A DNA stretch of 64,000 nucleotides from AC-32 sp963755635 (GTDB lineage: Bacteria; Actinomycetota; Thermoleophilia; Gaiellales; Gaiellaceae), in the NCBI GenBank assembly GCA_963755635.1, contig CAVWKS010000010.1, positions 62,001 through 126,000 of the forward strand. Reading direction: 5' to 3'. The position numbers and the translations under genes were made by a program. Within the stretch, counting starts at the first letter, position 1. Each line of letters begins with the position of its first letter. This document shows positions 51,284 through 59,866 of this stretch, one piece after another. A model generated the notes under the pieces. That model was not told the origin of the DNA and did not search any database. It saw only the letters and a program-made list of their open reading frames with translations.

Positions 51284-53743
51284 TCAGTCTAGGCATCTAT
51301 CCGCAAGCGCCAGAGCCTCCCCTTCCGAGAGCGCGGAGCCTTCGGCCCAGGCCGCGTTGAAGGCTTCTTCTCCGAGCTCCGCCCTGAGCCGGGCCACACT
51401 TTGCCCGTAGTCGGCCGGGTCCCACCGCGGGATATCCATCTCGGCTCGAAGCCTCTCGGACACGGCCAGCAGCCGAACGGCTTCGCGCGGGCGGGTGCTG
51501 GCCGCACCGATCTCCTGGAACAGCTCGGGGTAGTCACCACGGTGCTCCAGCCCGCCAAAGAGCTCGAGCGCCCGCCGCAGCGGCCCTGCCGCCTTCGCGA
51601 GATCTCCTGCCCGACGCGCGCACTCACCCGCCATGAGCAGGTTCCCCGCGAGGTTCGTCGGAGCTCGCTGCTCCTCCTCGTACGAGATTGCCTCCTCATA
51701 CAGCGCAAGAGCACGGCCGAAGTCGCCGGCGCGGAACTCGATGATCGCTCCGCTCGAGAGCGCGTGCGCGATTCCTTCGCCCGGCGCACCGAGCTTGCGC
51801 TGCAACTCGAGGGCCTCACGTGCCAGGCTCCGCGCCTCCTCGAAGTCACCGAGATTGGCGCACAGGTCCGCCATGTCGGCCAGGACCGCCGCGACTAGAG
51901 GCTCTGGACCGAACTCGTGGATCAGCTGTAGGGCATCCCGCTTGAGCCTCACGGCGAGCTCGGGATCGCCGTATGTCCGGTGCAGCTCGCTGGCGCCGAG
52001 CAGTCCGAACCTGCGCTCCGCCGGCGGAACCTTCGGCGCTTCGGCCACCGCCCAGTCGGCCCACCGCAATGCTTCGGCGGCGAGGCCTCTCGTCAGCCAG
52101 AAGAACCAGAGGCCCCACACGATCCGCAGCCCGTTCCGCACGTCGCCGTGCGCTGCAAGCCACTCGAGCGCGGCGCGGATGTTGGAGATGTCGGCCGTCA
52201 GCCGACTCGTCCCGGCGGAGTCGCCGGCCCTCACGCGTTCCTGAAGAGTCTCGGCCAGCTCGGCGTGCCATTCGGCATGCCGCCGGTCAATTGCGTTGCC
52301 GTCGCTTCGTTCCGCCAGCCGCTCTGCTGCGAACTGCCGGATCGTCTCGAGCATCCAGTACCGCAGCTCGCCTCCGGGGTCCTCGCGACCGCGGAGAAGA
52401 CTCTTATCGAGCAACGACTGGAGGGTGTCTTCGTCAGCGTCGCAGATCGCCCGGGCCGCCTCGAATGTAGAGCCGCCGGAGAAGACCGAGAGGCGCGCGA
52501 AGAGCTGCTGCTCCTCCGGCGTGAGCAGGTCATACGACCATTCGATCGTCGCTCTGAGCGTACGCTGGCGCGCGTCGGCGTCACGCCCGCCCTTGAAGAG
52601 GTCGAGCCGCTGCCCCAGCCGGTCGAGCAGCTGGGCTGGGGTGAACAACTTCGTTCGCGCAGCCGCGAGCTCGAGTGCCAGCGGCAGGTTGTCGAGCCGC
52701 TCGCACAATTCGCGCGCCGACTCGTCGCCGCCCAGCTCGGTCCCGAGCGCGCGCACCCGTGCGGCGAAGAGCTCCAGACCGTCGGAAGACGCCATCACGG
52801 ACACGGCGTACTCGTGCTCGCCCGCAACCTGAAGCCGCTCGCGGCTCGTCACGAGAACGGTGAGGTGCGGACAGGCAGCTACAAGCGCTCCGACCCCTCG
52901 TGCGGCGTCGATCACGTGCTCGAAGTTGTCGAGCAGAAGGAGCAGACGCTTCTCGCCGATCTCGACTGCGAGATCTCGCTTCGTGCCGAGCACCTCGCCC
53001 GCCGTGGGCAGAACGAGCGCGGGATCCGACAGTGGCGCCAGCGGCACCCACCAGATCCCGTCCGGGTAGCCGTCAGCGGCGGCCGCAGCGGTCTGCAGGG
53101 CCAGGCGCGTCTTGCCGGTGCCGCCCGGGCCCGAGAGCGTGAGCAGGCGTACACCGTCGACGAGCAGCTGGCTCGCCTCGGCAACCTCCTGTTCGCGCCC
53201 CACGAACGCCGTCGCCGGAACGGGCAGGTTCGTCTGATTGAGCGTCTTCAGCGGTGGGAACTCGCCGTCGCCGAGCTGCCAGATCCGCTCCGGCGCGCTC
53301 AAGTCCTTGAGCCGGTGCTCACTCAGATCGCACAGCTGATCCGTCTCCACCAGCGCGGCGGTCGCGGCCGAAAGAAGGACTTGCCTGCCGTGACCGGCGG
53401 CCGCGATCCGGGCTGCTCGGTGGACATCAGCGCCGACGTAACCCTCGTGCGTCAGCAGCGGCGTGCCGGTGTGGAGCCCCATCCGGACCGGGATCGACAA
53501 CGCCGCCTGAGCCTCTCGCGCCGCCGCGAGCGCGCCCGGCGCGGTCGGGAAGGCGACGAAGAACGCGTCGCCCTGGGTGTCGACCTCCTCGCCGCCGTGC
53601 CTTGAGAACGCGTCCCGCAGCACCGTGCGATGCTCCGCCAGCGTGTCCGCGTACGTCTCCTCGCCGAGCTCACGCAGAAGCTGCGTCGAGCCCTCGATGT
53701 CCGTGAAGAGGAAGGTGACGGTGCCGGATGGAAGCTCGCGCAC
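51284..53743 (-). CDS. Cyclase-like/NB-ARC/TPR transcriptional regulator
   Basis: An 819-residue protein. Residues 1-165 form a class III nucleotide cyclase homology domain (FTDIEGSTQLLRELG, VDTQGDAFFVAF). The transition-state Asn of the usual N-x3-R is His here (DVHRAARIAAAG), so activity is doubtful. An NB-ARC ATPase follows (SGPGGTGKTRLALQ at about 205, RLLLLLDNFEHV), and TPR-like helices fill 480-800. No helix-turn-helix was recognised. GTG start with TATAAC 6 nt upstream. It may sense a ligand and act through partners. Confidence 0.85.
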   Translation of the reverse strand: MRELPSGTVTFLFTDIEGSTQLLRELGEETYADTLAEHRTVLRDAFSRHGGEEVDTQGDAFFVAFPTAPGALAAAREAQAALSIPVRMGLHTGTPLLTHEGYVGADVHRAARIAAAGHGRQVLLSAATAALVETDQLCDLSEHRLKDLSAPERIWQLGDGEFPPLKTLNQTNLPVPATAFVGREQEVAEASQLLVDGVRLLTLSGPGGTGKTRLALQTAAAAADGYPDGIWWVPLAPLSDPALVLPTAGEVLGTKRDLAVEIGEKRLLLLLDNFEHVIDAARGVGALVAACPHLTVLVTSRERLQVAGEHEYAVSVMASSDGLELFAARVRALGTELGGDESARELCERLDNLPLALELAAARTKLFTPAQLLDRLGQRLDLFKGGRDADARQRTLRATIEWSYDLLTPEEQQLFARLSVFSGGSTFEAARAICDADEDTLQSLLDKSLLRGREDPGGELRYWMLETIRQFAAERLAERSDGNAIDRRHAEWHAELAETLQERVRAGDSAGTSRLTADISNIRAALEWLAAHGDVRNGLRIVWGLWFFWLTRGLAAEALRWADWAVAEAPKVPPAERRFGLLGASELHRTYGDPELAVRLKRDALQLIHEFGPEPLVAAVLADMADLCANLGDFEEARSLAREALELQRKLGAPGEGIAHALSSGAIIEFRAGDFGRALALYEEAISYEEEQRAPTNLAGNLLMAGECARRAGDLAKAAGPLRRALELFGGLEHRGDYPELFQEIGAASTRPREAVRLLAVSERLRAEMDIPRWDPADYGQSVARLRAELGEEAFNAAWAEGSALSEGEALALADRCLD
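51286..51291 (-). promoter_or_regulatory. -10-like TAGACT (leaderless)
   Basis: TAGACT lies 7 nt before the ATG of ubiD and overlaps the last codons of the upstream regulator. Confidence 0.5.
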
Positions 53744-53749
53744 GACTGC

Positions 53750-53755
53750 GTTATA
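53750..53755 (-). promoter_or_regulatory. -10-like TATAAC (leaderless)
   Basis: TATAAC lies 6 nt before the GTG of the first cyclase/NB-ARC regulator. Confidence 0.45.
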
Positions 53756-53771
53756 CGGCCCGGACGAGGAC

Positions 53772-56231
53772 TCAGTCCAGCGCGGTTAGCGCATACCGCG
53801 CCGCCTCTTCGAGCGATAGCGTCCGGCCGACGCCACGGCCACGGTCGAACGCGGCCCCGTGGACCGGCTCAACGTATGGGCTGTAGTGGCGCAGGTTTTG
53901 CGTCGTCGTCGGCCTCGGCTCGCGTTCCGACGCAACCTCGACGGCGCCCCAGAGCGTCCCGGCCCGCTCCGCGTCGTCTCGGCCGGCCGCGATCGCGGCT
54001 CCCGCTGCCAGCGCGATCGGGAGGTTCACACGGTCCTGGACCGCGAGAAGCGCGCCAAGCCCGTCGCGGAAGACAGGCGCCGCCGTCTCCGGCTCATTCG
54101 CGGCGACCAGCCACTCCGCCGCCCCAAGCAGCGTCACCCCGCGGAACCACATGAAGCCGAGGCTTCCCGCGACCGAAGCCGACTCGAGCGCGAGTCGCAG
54201 CCCGTTCTCCCGATCCCCCTCTTGAAACGCGACCATTCCCAGGATGTTGAGCGCGAGCGCCTCGTCGCGCCGGTTGCCAGTGCGCCGGTCGAGCTCGAGG
54301 GCCTCCGCAGCGAGCCGCTTCGCGCGCTCGAAATCACCCTGGTGCTCTGCGCAGTAAGGCGATGCGATGCCTGAGATGGGCTGCGTCGAGTTCGTCCCCG
54401 ATCGACTGGAACGCCTCGATCGCGCGCTCGTACTCCTGCTCGGCCTGCGCCCCGCTCGCCTGAGTGAAATCGTAGGTCGCCCCGCGCAAGCGAAGCGCGC
54501 GAGCGTATGCGGCAGGATCGACGTCTTCGCCGGCCTCCTCGAGCAGCGCGTCGACTCGACAGCGGCCTTCGGAGAGGATCGTTCGTCGCCCAGTACATCT
54601 CGAGCATCCACAGGAGTTGCAGCCCAGCGGCCGGCTCGCCTGCTTTGATAGCCCAGTCCAGCGCGACGTCGACATTCGGCCGCTCCTCCTGCGCGCGCTC
54701 CATCGCCGGCCGGCCGGGACTCTCTGGACGGAGGTTCGCGGTCCTCGAACGTCTCGGCGAGCACGTCCAGCAGCCGCCGCATGAGCACATCCCTCCGCTC
54801 CGAGTCGAGTTGCTCGCCGGCGAACTCGCGGATCGTCTCGAGCATGAAGAGGCGACCCGAGCCGATCCGCCGGACGAGGCTCTTGTCGACGAGCGACTCG
54901 AGCAGCTCGACGTCCGCGCCGCAGACGCGCTCGGCGCTCTCGAGCGTCCAGCCTCCCTGGAAGACCGAGAGGGCCGCGAGCAGCTCCTGCTCTTCGGCGC
55001 TCAGGAGCTCGTACGACCACTCGATCGTCGCGCGAAGCGTCCGCTGGCGGACCTCGGCGTCGCGGCCGCCGCGCAGGAGGTCGAGGCGTTTCCCGAGCCG
55101 CTCGAGGAGCTGGGCCGTCGTCAGCAGCTGCGTGCGAGCGGCCGCGAGCTCGATCGCGAGCGGCAGGTCGTCGAGGCGCGCGCAGAGCTCGTCCACGTGC
55201 TCGTCCGGCTCAAACTCCGGGAGCGCGGCCCGCGCGCGGGCGACGAAGAGGCGCTGCGAGTCGCCGCGCGCGAGCACCGGCACCGAGTAGACCTGCTCAC
55301 CGCCAACCCGGAGCCGCTCTCGGCTCGTGACGACCAGGTCGAGCCGCGGGCACGCCTCGAGCAGCGCCGCAACCTCGGCGGCCGCGTCGATCACGTGCTC
55401 GAAGTTGTCGAGCAGGAGCAGGAGCCGGCGGTCGCCGACGATCTCTTCGAGCGAGGCGCCGCCGCCGAGCGCGCGCGCCGCAGCAGGAAGGACGTCTCCG
55501 GAGTCGCGTACCTCGGCGAGCGGAACCCACCAGACGCCCTGCGGATACTCGTCGGCCGCGGCCGCGACGGCCTGCAGCGCCAGGCGGGTCTTGCCGCTGC
55601 CGCCCGCGCCCGTGAGCGTCAGCAGCCGCACATCGTCGCGGGCGAGCAGCTCGCCGACCGCGGCGAGCTCGTCCTCGCGGCCGAGGAACGGCGTGGCCGG
55701 GACGGGCAGGTTCGTCTGGTAGAGCGTCTTCAGGCGCGGGAACTCACCCTCGCCCGCCTGGTAGATCCGCTCTGGGGCGCTCAGGTCCTTGAGCCGGTGC
55801 TCCCCGAGGTCAAGTAACAGACTGTTACTTGGCTCCAGCAGCGCGGCGGTCGATGCCGAGACGAGGATCTGCCGCCCGTGGCCGGCGGCGGCGATGCGGG
55901 CGGCGCGGTGGACGTCGGGGCCGACGTAGCCCTCGTCGGTGAGCAGCGGCGTTCCCGTGTGCAGGCCCATCCGAACCGGGAGCTCGAGCGCCTCCTGCGC
56001 CTCGCTGGCCGCCTGGAGCGCGCCGGGCGCCGTCGGGAACGCGACGAAGAACGCATCGCCCTGGGTGTCCACCTCGACCCCGCCGTGGCGCTCGAACGCC
56101 TCGCGCAGAACGCGCCTGTGCCCGGCCAGCTCGTCCGCGTAGCGATCAGAGCCGAGCTCGTGCAGCAGGCGAGTCGAGCCCTCGATGTCGGTGAAGAGGA
56201 ACGTGACGGTTCCGCGCGGCAGTTCGCGCAC
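53772..56231 (-). CDS. Second cyclase-like/NB-ARC/TPR regulator, three internal frameshifts
   Basis: A paralogue of the preceding gene, also 819 codons: FTDIEGSTRLLHELG, VDTQGDAFFVAF, DVHRAARIAAAGHG, Walker A TGAGGSGKTRLALQ, RRLLLLLDNFEHV. Between about 54720 and 54365 the conserved sequence hops through other frames (PNVDVALDWAIKAGEPAAGLQLLWMLEMYW, then DALLEEAGEDVDPAAYARALRLRG), then returns to the first frame as HQGDFERAKRLAAEALELDRRTG. Three one-base changes cancel, so the reading frame never stops. This could be three consensus errors or a scrambled, non-functional TPR region. Confidence 0.75.
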   Translation of the reverse strand: MRELPRGTVTFLFTDIEGSTRLLHELGSDRYADELAGHRRVLREAFERHGGVEVDTQGDAFFVAFPTAPGALQAASEAQEALELPVRMGLHTGTPLLTDEGYVGPDVHRAARIAAAGHGRQILVSASTAALLEPSNSLLLDLGEHRLKDLSAPERIYQAGEGEFPRLKTLYQTNLPVPATPFLGREDELAAVGELLARDDVRLLTLTGAGGSGKTRLALQAVAAAADEYPQGVWWVPLAEVRDSGDVLPAAARALGGGASLEEIVGDRRLLLLLDNFEHVIDAAAEVAALLEACPRLDLVVTSRERLRVGGEQVYSVPVLARGDSQRLFVARARAALPEFEPDEHVDELCARLDDLPLAIELAAARTQLLTTAQLLERLGKRLDLLRGGRDAEVRQRTLRATIEWSYELLSAEEQELLAALSVFQGGWTLESAERVCGADVELLESLVDKSLVRRIGSGRLFMLETIREFAGEQLDSERRDVLMRRLLDVLAETFEDREPPSRESRPAGDGARAGGAAECRRRAGLGYQSRRAGRWAATPVDARDVLGDERSSPKAAVESTRCSRRPAKTSILPHTLARFACAGRPTISLRRAGRRPSRSTSARSRRSSRSGTNSTQPISGIASPYCAEHQGDFERAKRLAAEALELDRRTGNRRDEALALNILGMVAFQEGDRENGLRLALESASVAGSLGFMWFRGVTLLGAAEWLVAANEPETAAPVFRDGLGALLAVQDRVNLPIALAAGAAIAAGRDDAERAGTLWGAVEVASEREPRPTTTQNLRHYSPYVEPVHGAAFDRGRGVGRTLSLEEAARYALTALD

Positions 56232-56244
56232 GCGCGGATTGTGC

Positions 56245-56379
56245 CTAGCGGCGGTGCCTAAGCCACTTCGAGAGCTCGCCGAGCACGATCACGCCGAGGA
56301 AGATCAGGCCGACGACGAGCATCGAGATGATGACGTCTTTGCCTTCTTCGGCGGCTGTCTTGGCGAGCGGCAGGAGCAT
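56245..56379 (-). CDS. 44-residue single-span membrane protein
   Basis: ATG 56379 to TAG 56245 encodes a short basic-ended protein: MLLPLAKTAAEEGKDVIIS, one hydrophobic helix (MLVVGLIFLGVIVLGEL), then SKWLRHRR. The clean helix and charge pattern suggest a real micro-protein. It follows the gene at 56390 on the same strand with a 10-bp gap and precedes the regulator. Function unknown. Confidence 0.45.
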   Translation of the reverse strand: MLLPLAKTAAEEGKDVIISMLVVGLIFLGVIVLGELSKWLRHRR

Positions 56380-56389
56380 CGGCGCGATG

Positions 56390-56854
56390 CTACTCCACAC
56401 GGCGCCTGTGAGCGGCAAGCGCGCTCTCGACGAGGTCCGCTGGAGCCTCTCGCCCGCCGCCGAGCTTGGCCGCGGTTTCCGCCCACGCCTCCCCGTCGCC
56501 GGGCAGGCGGTCGGCGCGGAGCTGCGCGCAGAGCGAGATCAGGGCCGCGAGCTCGGCTACGGCCTCGACGGTCCCGTTCTCGGCGATCCGGACGAGGCCG
56601 TGCGCGTAGAGATAGTCCCCGAGCAGGAGCGCCGTGTCCCCGTCGGCGGGAGCGAACAGGCGGGCACGCCCGTAATGGAGCAGGTAGCCCTCGTAGATCG
56701 TCTCGAGGCCGAGCGCGTACCGCTCGTCGGCGAGCGGCGAGAAGACGGGCTCCGGCTCGAGCTCGTCCTCCGGCCGCAGGGCATCGGCCCAGAGCCGGCT
56801 CTCCGCCGCGGCCGCCTGCGCGATGGTCTCCCAGACGTCGAGCGTTACAGCCAG
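56390..56854 (-). CDS. Hypothetical protein coupled to hemB, probable CTG start
   Basis: About 154 residues: LDVWETIAQAAAAESRLWADALRP..., LALLLGDYLYAHGL-like core (ALLLGDYLYAHGLVRIAENGTVEAVAELAALISLCAQLRAD). That core recalls helical bundles near the active site of polyprenyl synthases, but no DDxxD motif is present. No ATG/GTG/TTG opens this frame near hemB; CTG 56854 has GGAG 8 nt upstream and overlaps the hemB stop. The frame is real by composition. Function unknown. Confidence 0.55.
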   Translation of the reverse strand: MAVTLDVWETIAQAAAAESRLWADALRPEDELEPEPVFSPLADERYALGLETIYEGYLLHYGRARLFAPADGDTALLLGDYLYAHGLVRIAENGTVEAVAELAALISLCAQLRADRLPGDGEAWAETAAKLGGGREAPADLVESALAAHRRRVE

Positions 56855-57804
56855 CCTGCGAGCTCCTTCGTCCAGTAGGAGACGACGAGGTCGGCGCCGG
56901 CGCGGACGATCGCCGTCAGCGACTCGAGCGCGGCCTGCCGCTCGTCGAGCCAGCCGCGCGCGCCGGCCGCCTTCAGCATCGCGTACTCGCCGGAGACGTT
57001 GTAGGCGCCGACCGGCAGGTCGAAGCGCTCGCGCACCGCGCGGATCACGTCGAGGTTCGGCAGCGCCGGCTTGACGAGCAGCGCGTCGGCACCCTCGCGG
57101 ACGTCGAGCTCGCACTCGCGCAGCGCCTCGCGCACGTTGGCCGGGTCCATCTGGTAGCCGCGCCGGTCGCCGAACGAGGGCGCGGACTCGGCCGCCTCGC
57201 GGAAGGGGCCGTAGAACGCGGACGCGTACTTGGCCGCGTACGAGACGATCGGGGTCTGACCCAGGTCGGCGTCGTCGAGCGCCGCGCGGATCGCGGCGAC
57301 CCGCCCGTCCATCATGTCGCTCGGACAGACCGCGTCGGCGCCTGCCTCGGCGTGGCTGACGGCGGTGCGGGCGAGCAGCTCGAGCGTCGCGTCGTTGTCG
57401 ACCTCCTCGCCCTCGAGCGCGCCGCAGTGGCCGTGCGAGGTGTACTCGCAGAGGCAGACGTCGGTCATCAGCACGAGCCCCGGCGAGGCCTCCCGCAGCG
57501 CCCGCAGCGCCTGCTGCACGACGCCGTCCTCGTCCCACGCGCCCGATCCTTCTGCGTCCTTCTCCTCCGGGATCCCGAACAGGAGAACCGAGCGAACGCC
57601 GAGCCGGTCGAGCTCCTGGGCTTCGGCGGCCAGGCCCTCGACTGCGTGCCGGCCGAGCGCGGGCAAGTCGGGGTTGGGCTCCGTCGTGGGCCCGACGAAG
57701 AGCGGGAAGACGAAGTCGTCGAGGTCGAGCCGCGTCTCGCGCACGAGCGCGCGCAGGCGGTCGCTTCGGCGCAGCCGGCGCAGGCGCGTAGCTGGGAAGC
57801 TCAT
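56845..57804 (-). CDS. hemB: Delta-aminolevulinic acid dehydratase (porphobilinogen synthase)
   Basis: A 319-residue enzyme of tetrapyrrole synthesis. Active-site lysines are in YAAKYASAFYGPF and LVKPALPNLDVIR; SDMMDGRVAAIR is also present. The cysteine-rich CLCEYTSHGHCG shows the zinc-dependent type. ATG 57804 overlaps the ABC permease stop by 4 bp, so hemB is expressed with the transporter genes. Haem demand links it loosely to the bc complex nearby. Confidence 0.95.
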   Translation of the reverse strand: MSFPATRLRRLRRSDRLRALVRETRLDLDDFVFPLFVGPTTEPNPDLPALGRHAVEGLAAEAQELDRLGVRSVLLFGIPEEKDAEGSGAWDEDGVVQQALRALREASPGLVLMTDVCLCEYTSHGHCGALEGEEVDNDATLELLARTAVSHAEAGADAVCPSDMMDGRVAAIRAALDDADLGQTPIVSYAAKYASAFYGPFREAAESAPSFGDRRGYQMDPANVREALRECELDVREGADALLVKPALPNLDVIRAVRERFDLPVGAYNVSGEYAMLKAAGARGWLDERQAALESLTAIVRAGADLVVSYWTKELAGWL

Positions 57805-59132
57805 ACCAACAATCTACGCGCTGACACGCGGGCGAGGACACCGAAGAGCCCGCCGAGCGCGACGAGCCAGGCCGCCTGCCTCACGACCTGCCGCCACGGG
57901 CTCAGGTCGTAGAGCGCCGAGTTGAAGAAGCGCACCGCGTGGGCGAACGGCAGCGCGTCACTCGCCCAGCCGGCGGGCGGCACCACCTCGGACGGGATCA
58001 GGCCGAGGAAGACGATCGGCAGCACGACCAGTACCGCAACGAGCGAGGCCGAGCGGGCCTCGCGGGCGAGCGAGCCGAGCAGCGCGCCGAGAGCGCCGAG
58101 CGAGCCGCCTGCCAGGACGAGCCCGATCACGACCAGCGGCAGGCGCCGCCACGGCTCGCCGCCGTTGACGCCGCCGACTTCGATGATCAGCCCGAAGGCG
58201 ACCGCGATCGTCATGCCGAGGACGAGCGCGAGCGCCGCGGCCAGCGCGACCTTCGCCCAGACGAGGTGACCGAGCCCGACGAGCCCGCGCGCCAGCCGGC
58301 CGATCACGTTCTCGTCGCGCTCGGCGGCGAGCGAGCCCGCGGCGAGCATCAGCGCGAGGAAGGTGATCGTCAGCCCGAGCGCGTAGGCCTGGACGTTGGC
58401 CGCGAGCAGCGTGGTCCGGCCGCGGCCCTTCGTGTAGACGAGCTCGATCGGCCGCGCGGTCGCCCGCAACGCGTCGCCGGTGTTCGCGAGCGCGAGCCGG
58501 GCGTCGTGGACGAAGCCTTCGAGCCGCTTCACGCGCGGGGTCTGCGGCATCCGCCCGAGCTCCTGCTCTGCCCGCTCGAGCCCGATCACGTCGATCGGCT
58601 GCCCGAGGAACGAGCCGCTGCCGCCGTGCAGGATCAGCCCGACGTACTTCAGGTTCGTCTCGATGTAGGCCTGCTGGAGCTGGCGGTTGAGCGAGTAGAC
58701 GAGGGCCTGCACCTGCTGCTTGACGCGCGAGGAGATCGTCCCGTGCGAGAGCTGAACCTCCAGCTGCGGGCTCTGCACCATCCCCTTGAGCGTCGCGATG
58801 AACCCCGGCGGCACGGTCACGACTGCGACCACCTTGCCGTCCGCGAGCTCGCGCTGCGCCTCCTCCGGCGAGAGCCCGCGCACGAGGTCGACGTTCTTGC
58901 TCACCTGGTTGATCGTGTGGTCGACGTGGAAGCGCTTGCCGCCGACCAGTACCGTCGGCGGGAGGTTGTCCTCGTCGACGAGCGCCACACGCGGCTTCGC
59001 GGTCGAATAGCCGGCGACGAGCCCGACCAGGATCGCGATCGCGACCGGGTAGGCAAGCACGACCCCGAGCAGGAGCGGCGACCGCCGCAGCACCAGCGCG
59101 TCCTTGCGAAAGACCAGCCAAACCCGTCTCAA
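57801..59132 (-). CDS. ABC-2 type transporter permease
   Basis: A 443-residue membrane protein: one N-terminal helix (about 18-40), a ~190-residue extracytoplasmic domain (PRVALVDEDNLPPTVLVGG..., KVVAVVTVPPGFIATL), and a C-terminal block of five or six helices, the YhgE/ABC-2 layout of exporters. The start is TTG 59132, read as LRRVWLVFRKDAL; its Shine-Dalgarno GGGAG lies inside repeat copy A. The ATPase partner is directly upstream. Substrate unknown. Confidence 0.85.
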   Translation of the reverse strand: MRRVWLVFRKDALVLRRSPLLLGVVLAYPVAIAILVGLVAGYSTAKPRVALVDEDNLPPTVLVGGKRFHVDHTINQVSKNVDLVRGLSPEEAQRELADGKVVAVVTVPPGFIATLKGMVQSPQLEVQLSHGTISSRVKQQVQALVYSLNRQLQQAYIETNLKYVGLILHGGSGSFLGQPIDVIGLERAEQELGRMPQTPRVKRLEGFVHDARLALANTGDALRATARPIELVYTKGRGRTTLLAANVQAYALGLTITFLALMLAAGSLAAERDENVIGRLARGLVGLGHLVWAKVALAAALALVLGMTIAVAFGLIIEVGGVNGGEPWRRLPLVVIGLVLAGGSLGALGALLGSLAREARSASLVAVLVVLPIVFLGLIPSEVVPPAGWASDALPFAHAVRFFNSALYDLSPWRQVVRQAAWLVALGGLFGVLARVSARRLLV

Positions 59133-59135
59133 GCC

Positions 59136-59196
59136 CGCTCCCGGCGCCGGCAAAGCCGGCACCTCCGCTCTTTGTTGAGCTCCGTCGAGCCTACGC
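59136..59196. repeat. Stem-loop repeat, copy A
   Basis: About 61 bp: CGCTCCCGG, a GCCGGC-AAA-GCCGGC hairpin, ACCTCCGCTC, a variable ~8 bp, then GCTCCGTCGAGCCTACGC. It matches copy B at 61.2 kb in both flanks, while the hairpin stem has changed with compensation. It sits between ABC ATPase and permease. Confidence 0.7.
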
Positions 59197-59866
59197 TCAT
59201 GCGAACAGAGTGTCGGTCTGGGAGCGGTCGTACTCGGCGACGCTGCCCGTGAAGACGAGCCGCCCGTCACGCAAGGCGGCCACCCGAACGGCTTGTCGCT
59301 CGATCTCGTCGATGTTCTGCGTCGCGAAGACGACCGCGCCGCCCGCGTCGCGCAGGGCCGCGCAGCGCTCCCAGAGGCGCCGTCGCTGCTCGGGGTCTAG
59401 CGCCGCGGTCGGCTCGTCGAGCAGCAGGACCTCGGGATCGCCGAGGAACGCGATCGCGAGGTTGACCCGCTGGCGGTTGCCGACCGAGAGGTTCGAGCTC
59501 GGAGACGCCTTGCCCGGGAGGCCGAACTCATCCAGGAGGCGCGCCGCCGCGGCCTGCGGGTCCGGCTCGCCCTCGAGCTTCGCGAACAGCTCCAGGTTCT
59601 CGCGCGCGGAGAGCCGTCCGTACTGCGCGGGGCGCTGCGGCGCCCAGCCGACGCGCACGCCCTTGCGCCGCTCGATCCGGCCCGCGTTCGGCTCGAGCGC
59701 GCCCGCGAGCAGCGCAGAGCAGCGTCGACTTGCCGGCCCCGTTCGGCCCGACGAGCGCGAGCGCGTCGCCGTCGTAGATCTCCAGCTCGACCGGCTCGAG
59801 CGCGGTCGTCTGGCCGAACTTGCGCCCCGCGCCGCGCGCGGCGAGTAGCGGCTGGCGCGAGCTCAC
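59197..59866 (-). CDS. ABC transporter ATP-binding protein, one frameshift
   Basis: About 222 residues after removing one extra base near 59717. Walker A is ALVGPNGAGKSTLL; corrected, it continues ALLAGALEPNAGRIERR and GWAPQRPAQYGRLSARENL (Q-loop). The signature NLSVGNRQRVNLAIAFLGDP, Walker B EVLLLDEPTAALD and an H-loop-type FATQNIDE follow. The shift lies in CTGCTCTGCGCTGCTC and looks like a consensus error. The start overlaps the AI-2E family permease stop (ATGA). Confidence 0.85.

Noticed and set aside
56390..57841. A 483-residue protein containing the hemB-linked ORF
   Set aside because: Its first 320 residues are an out-of-frame reading of hemB; only the last ~154 residues look like protein.
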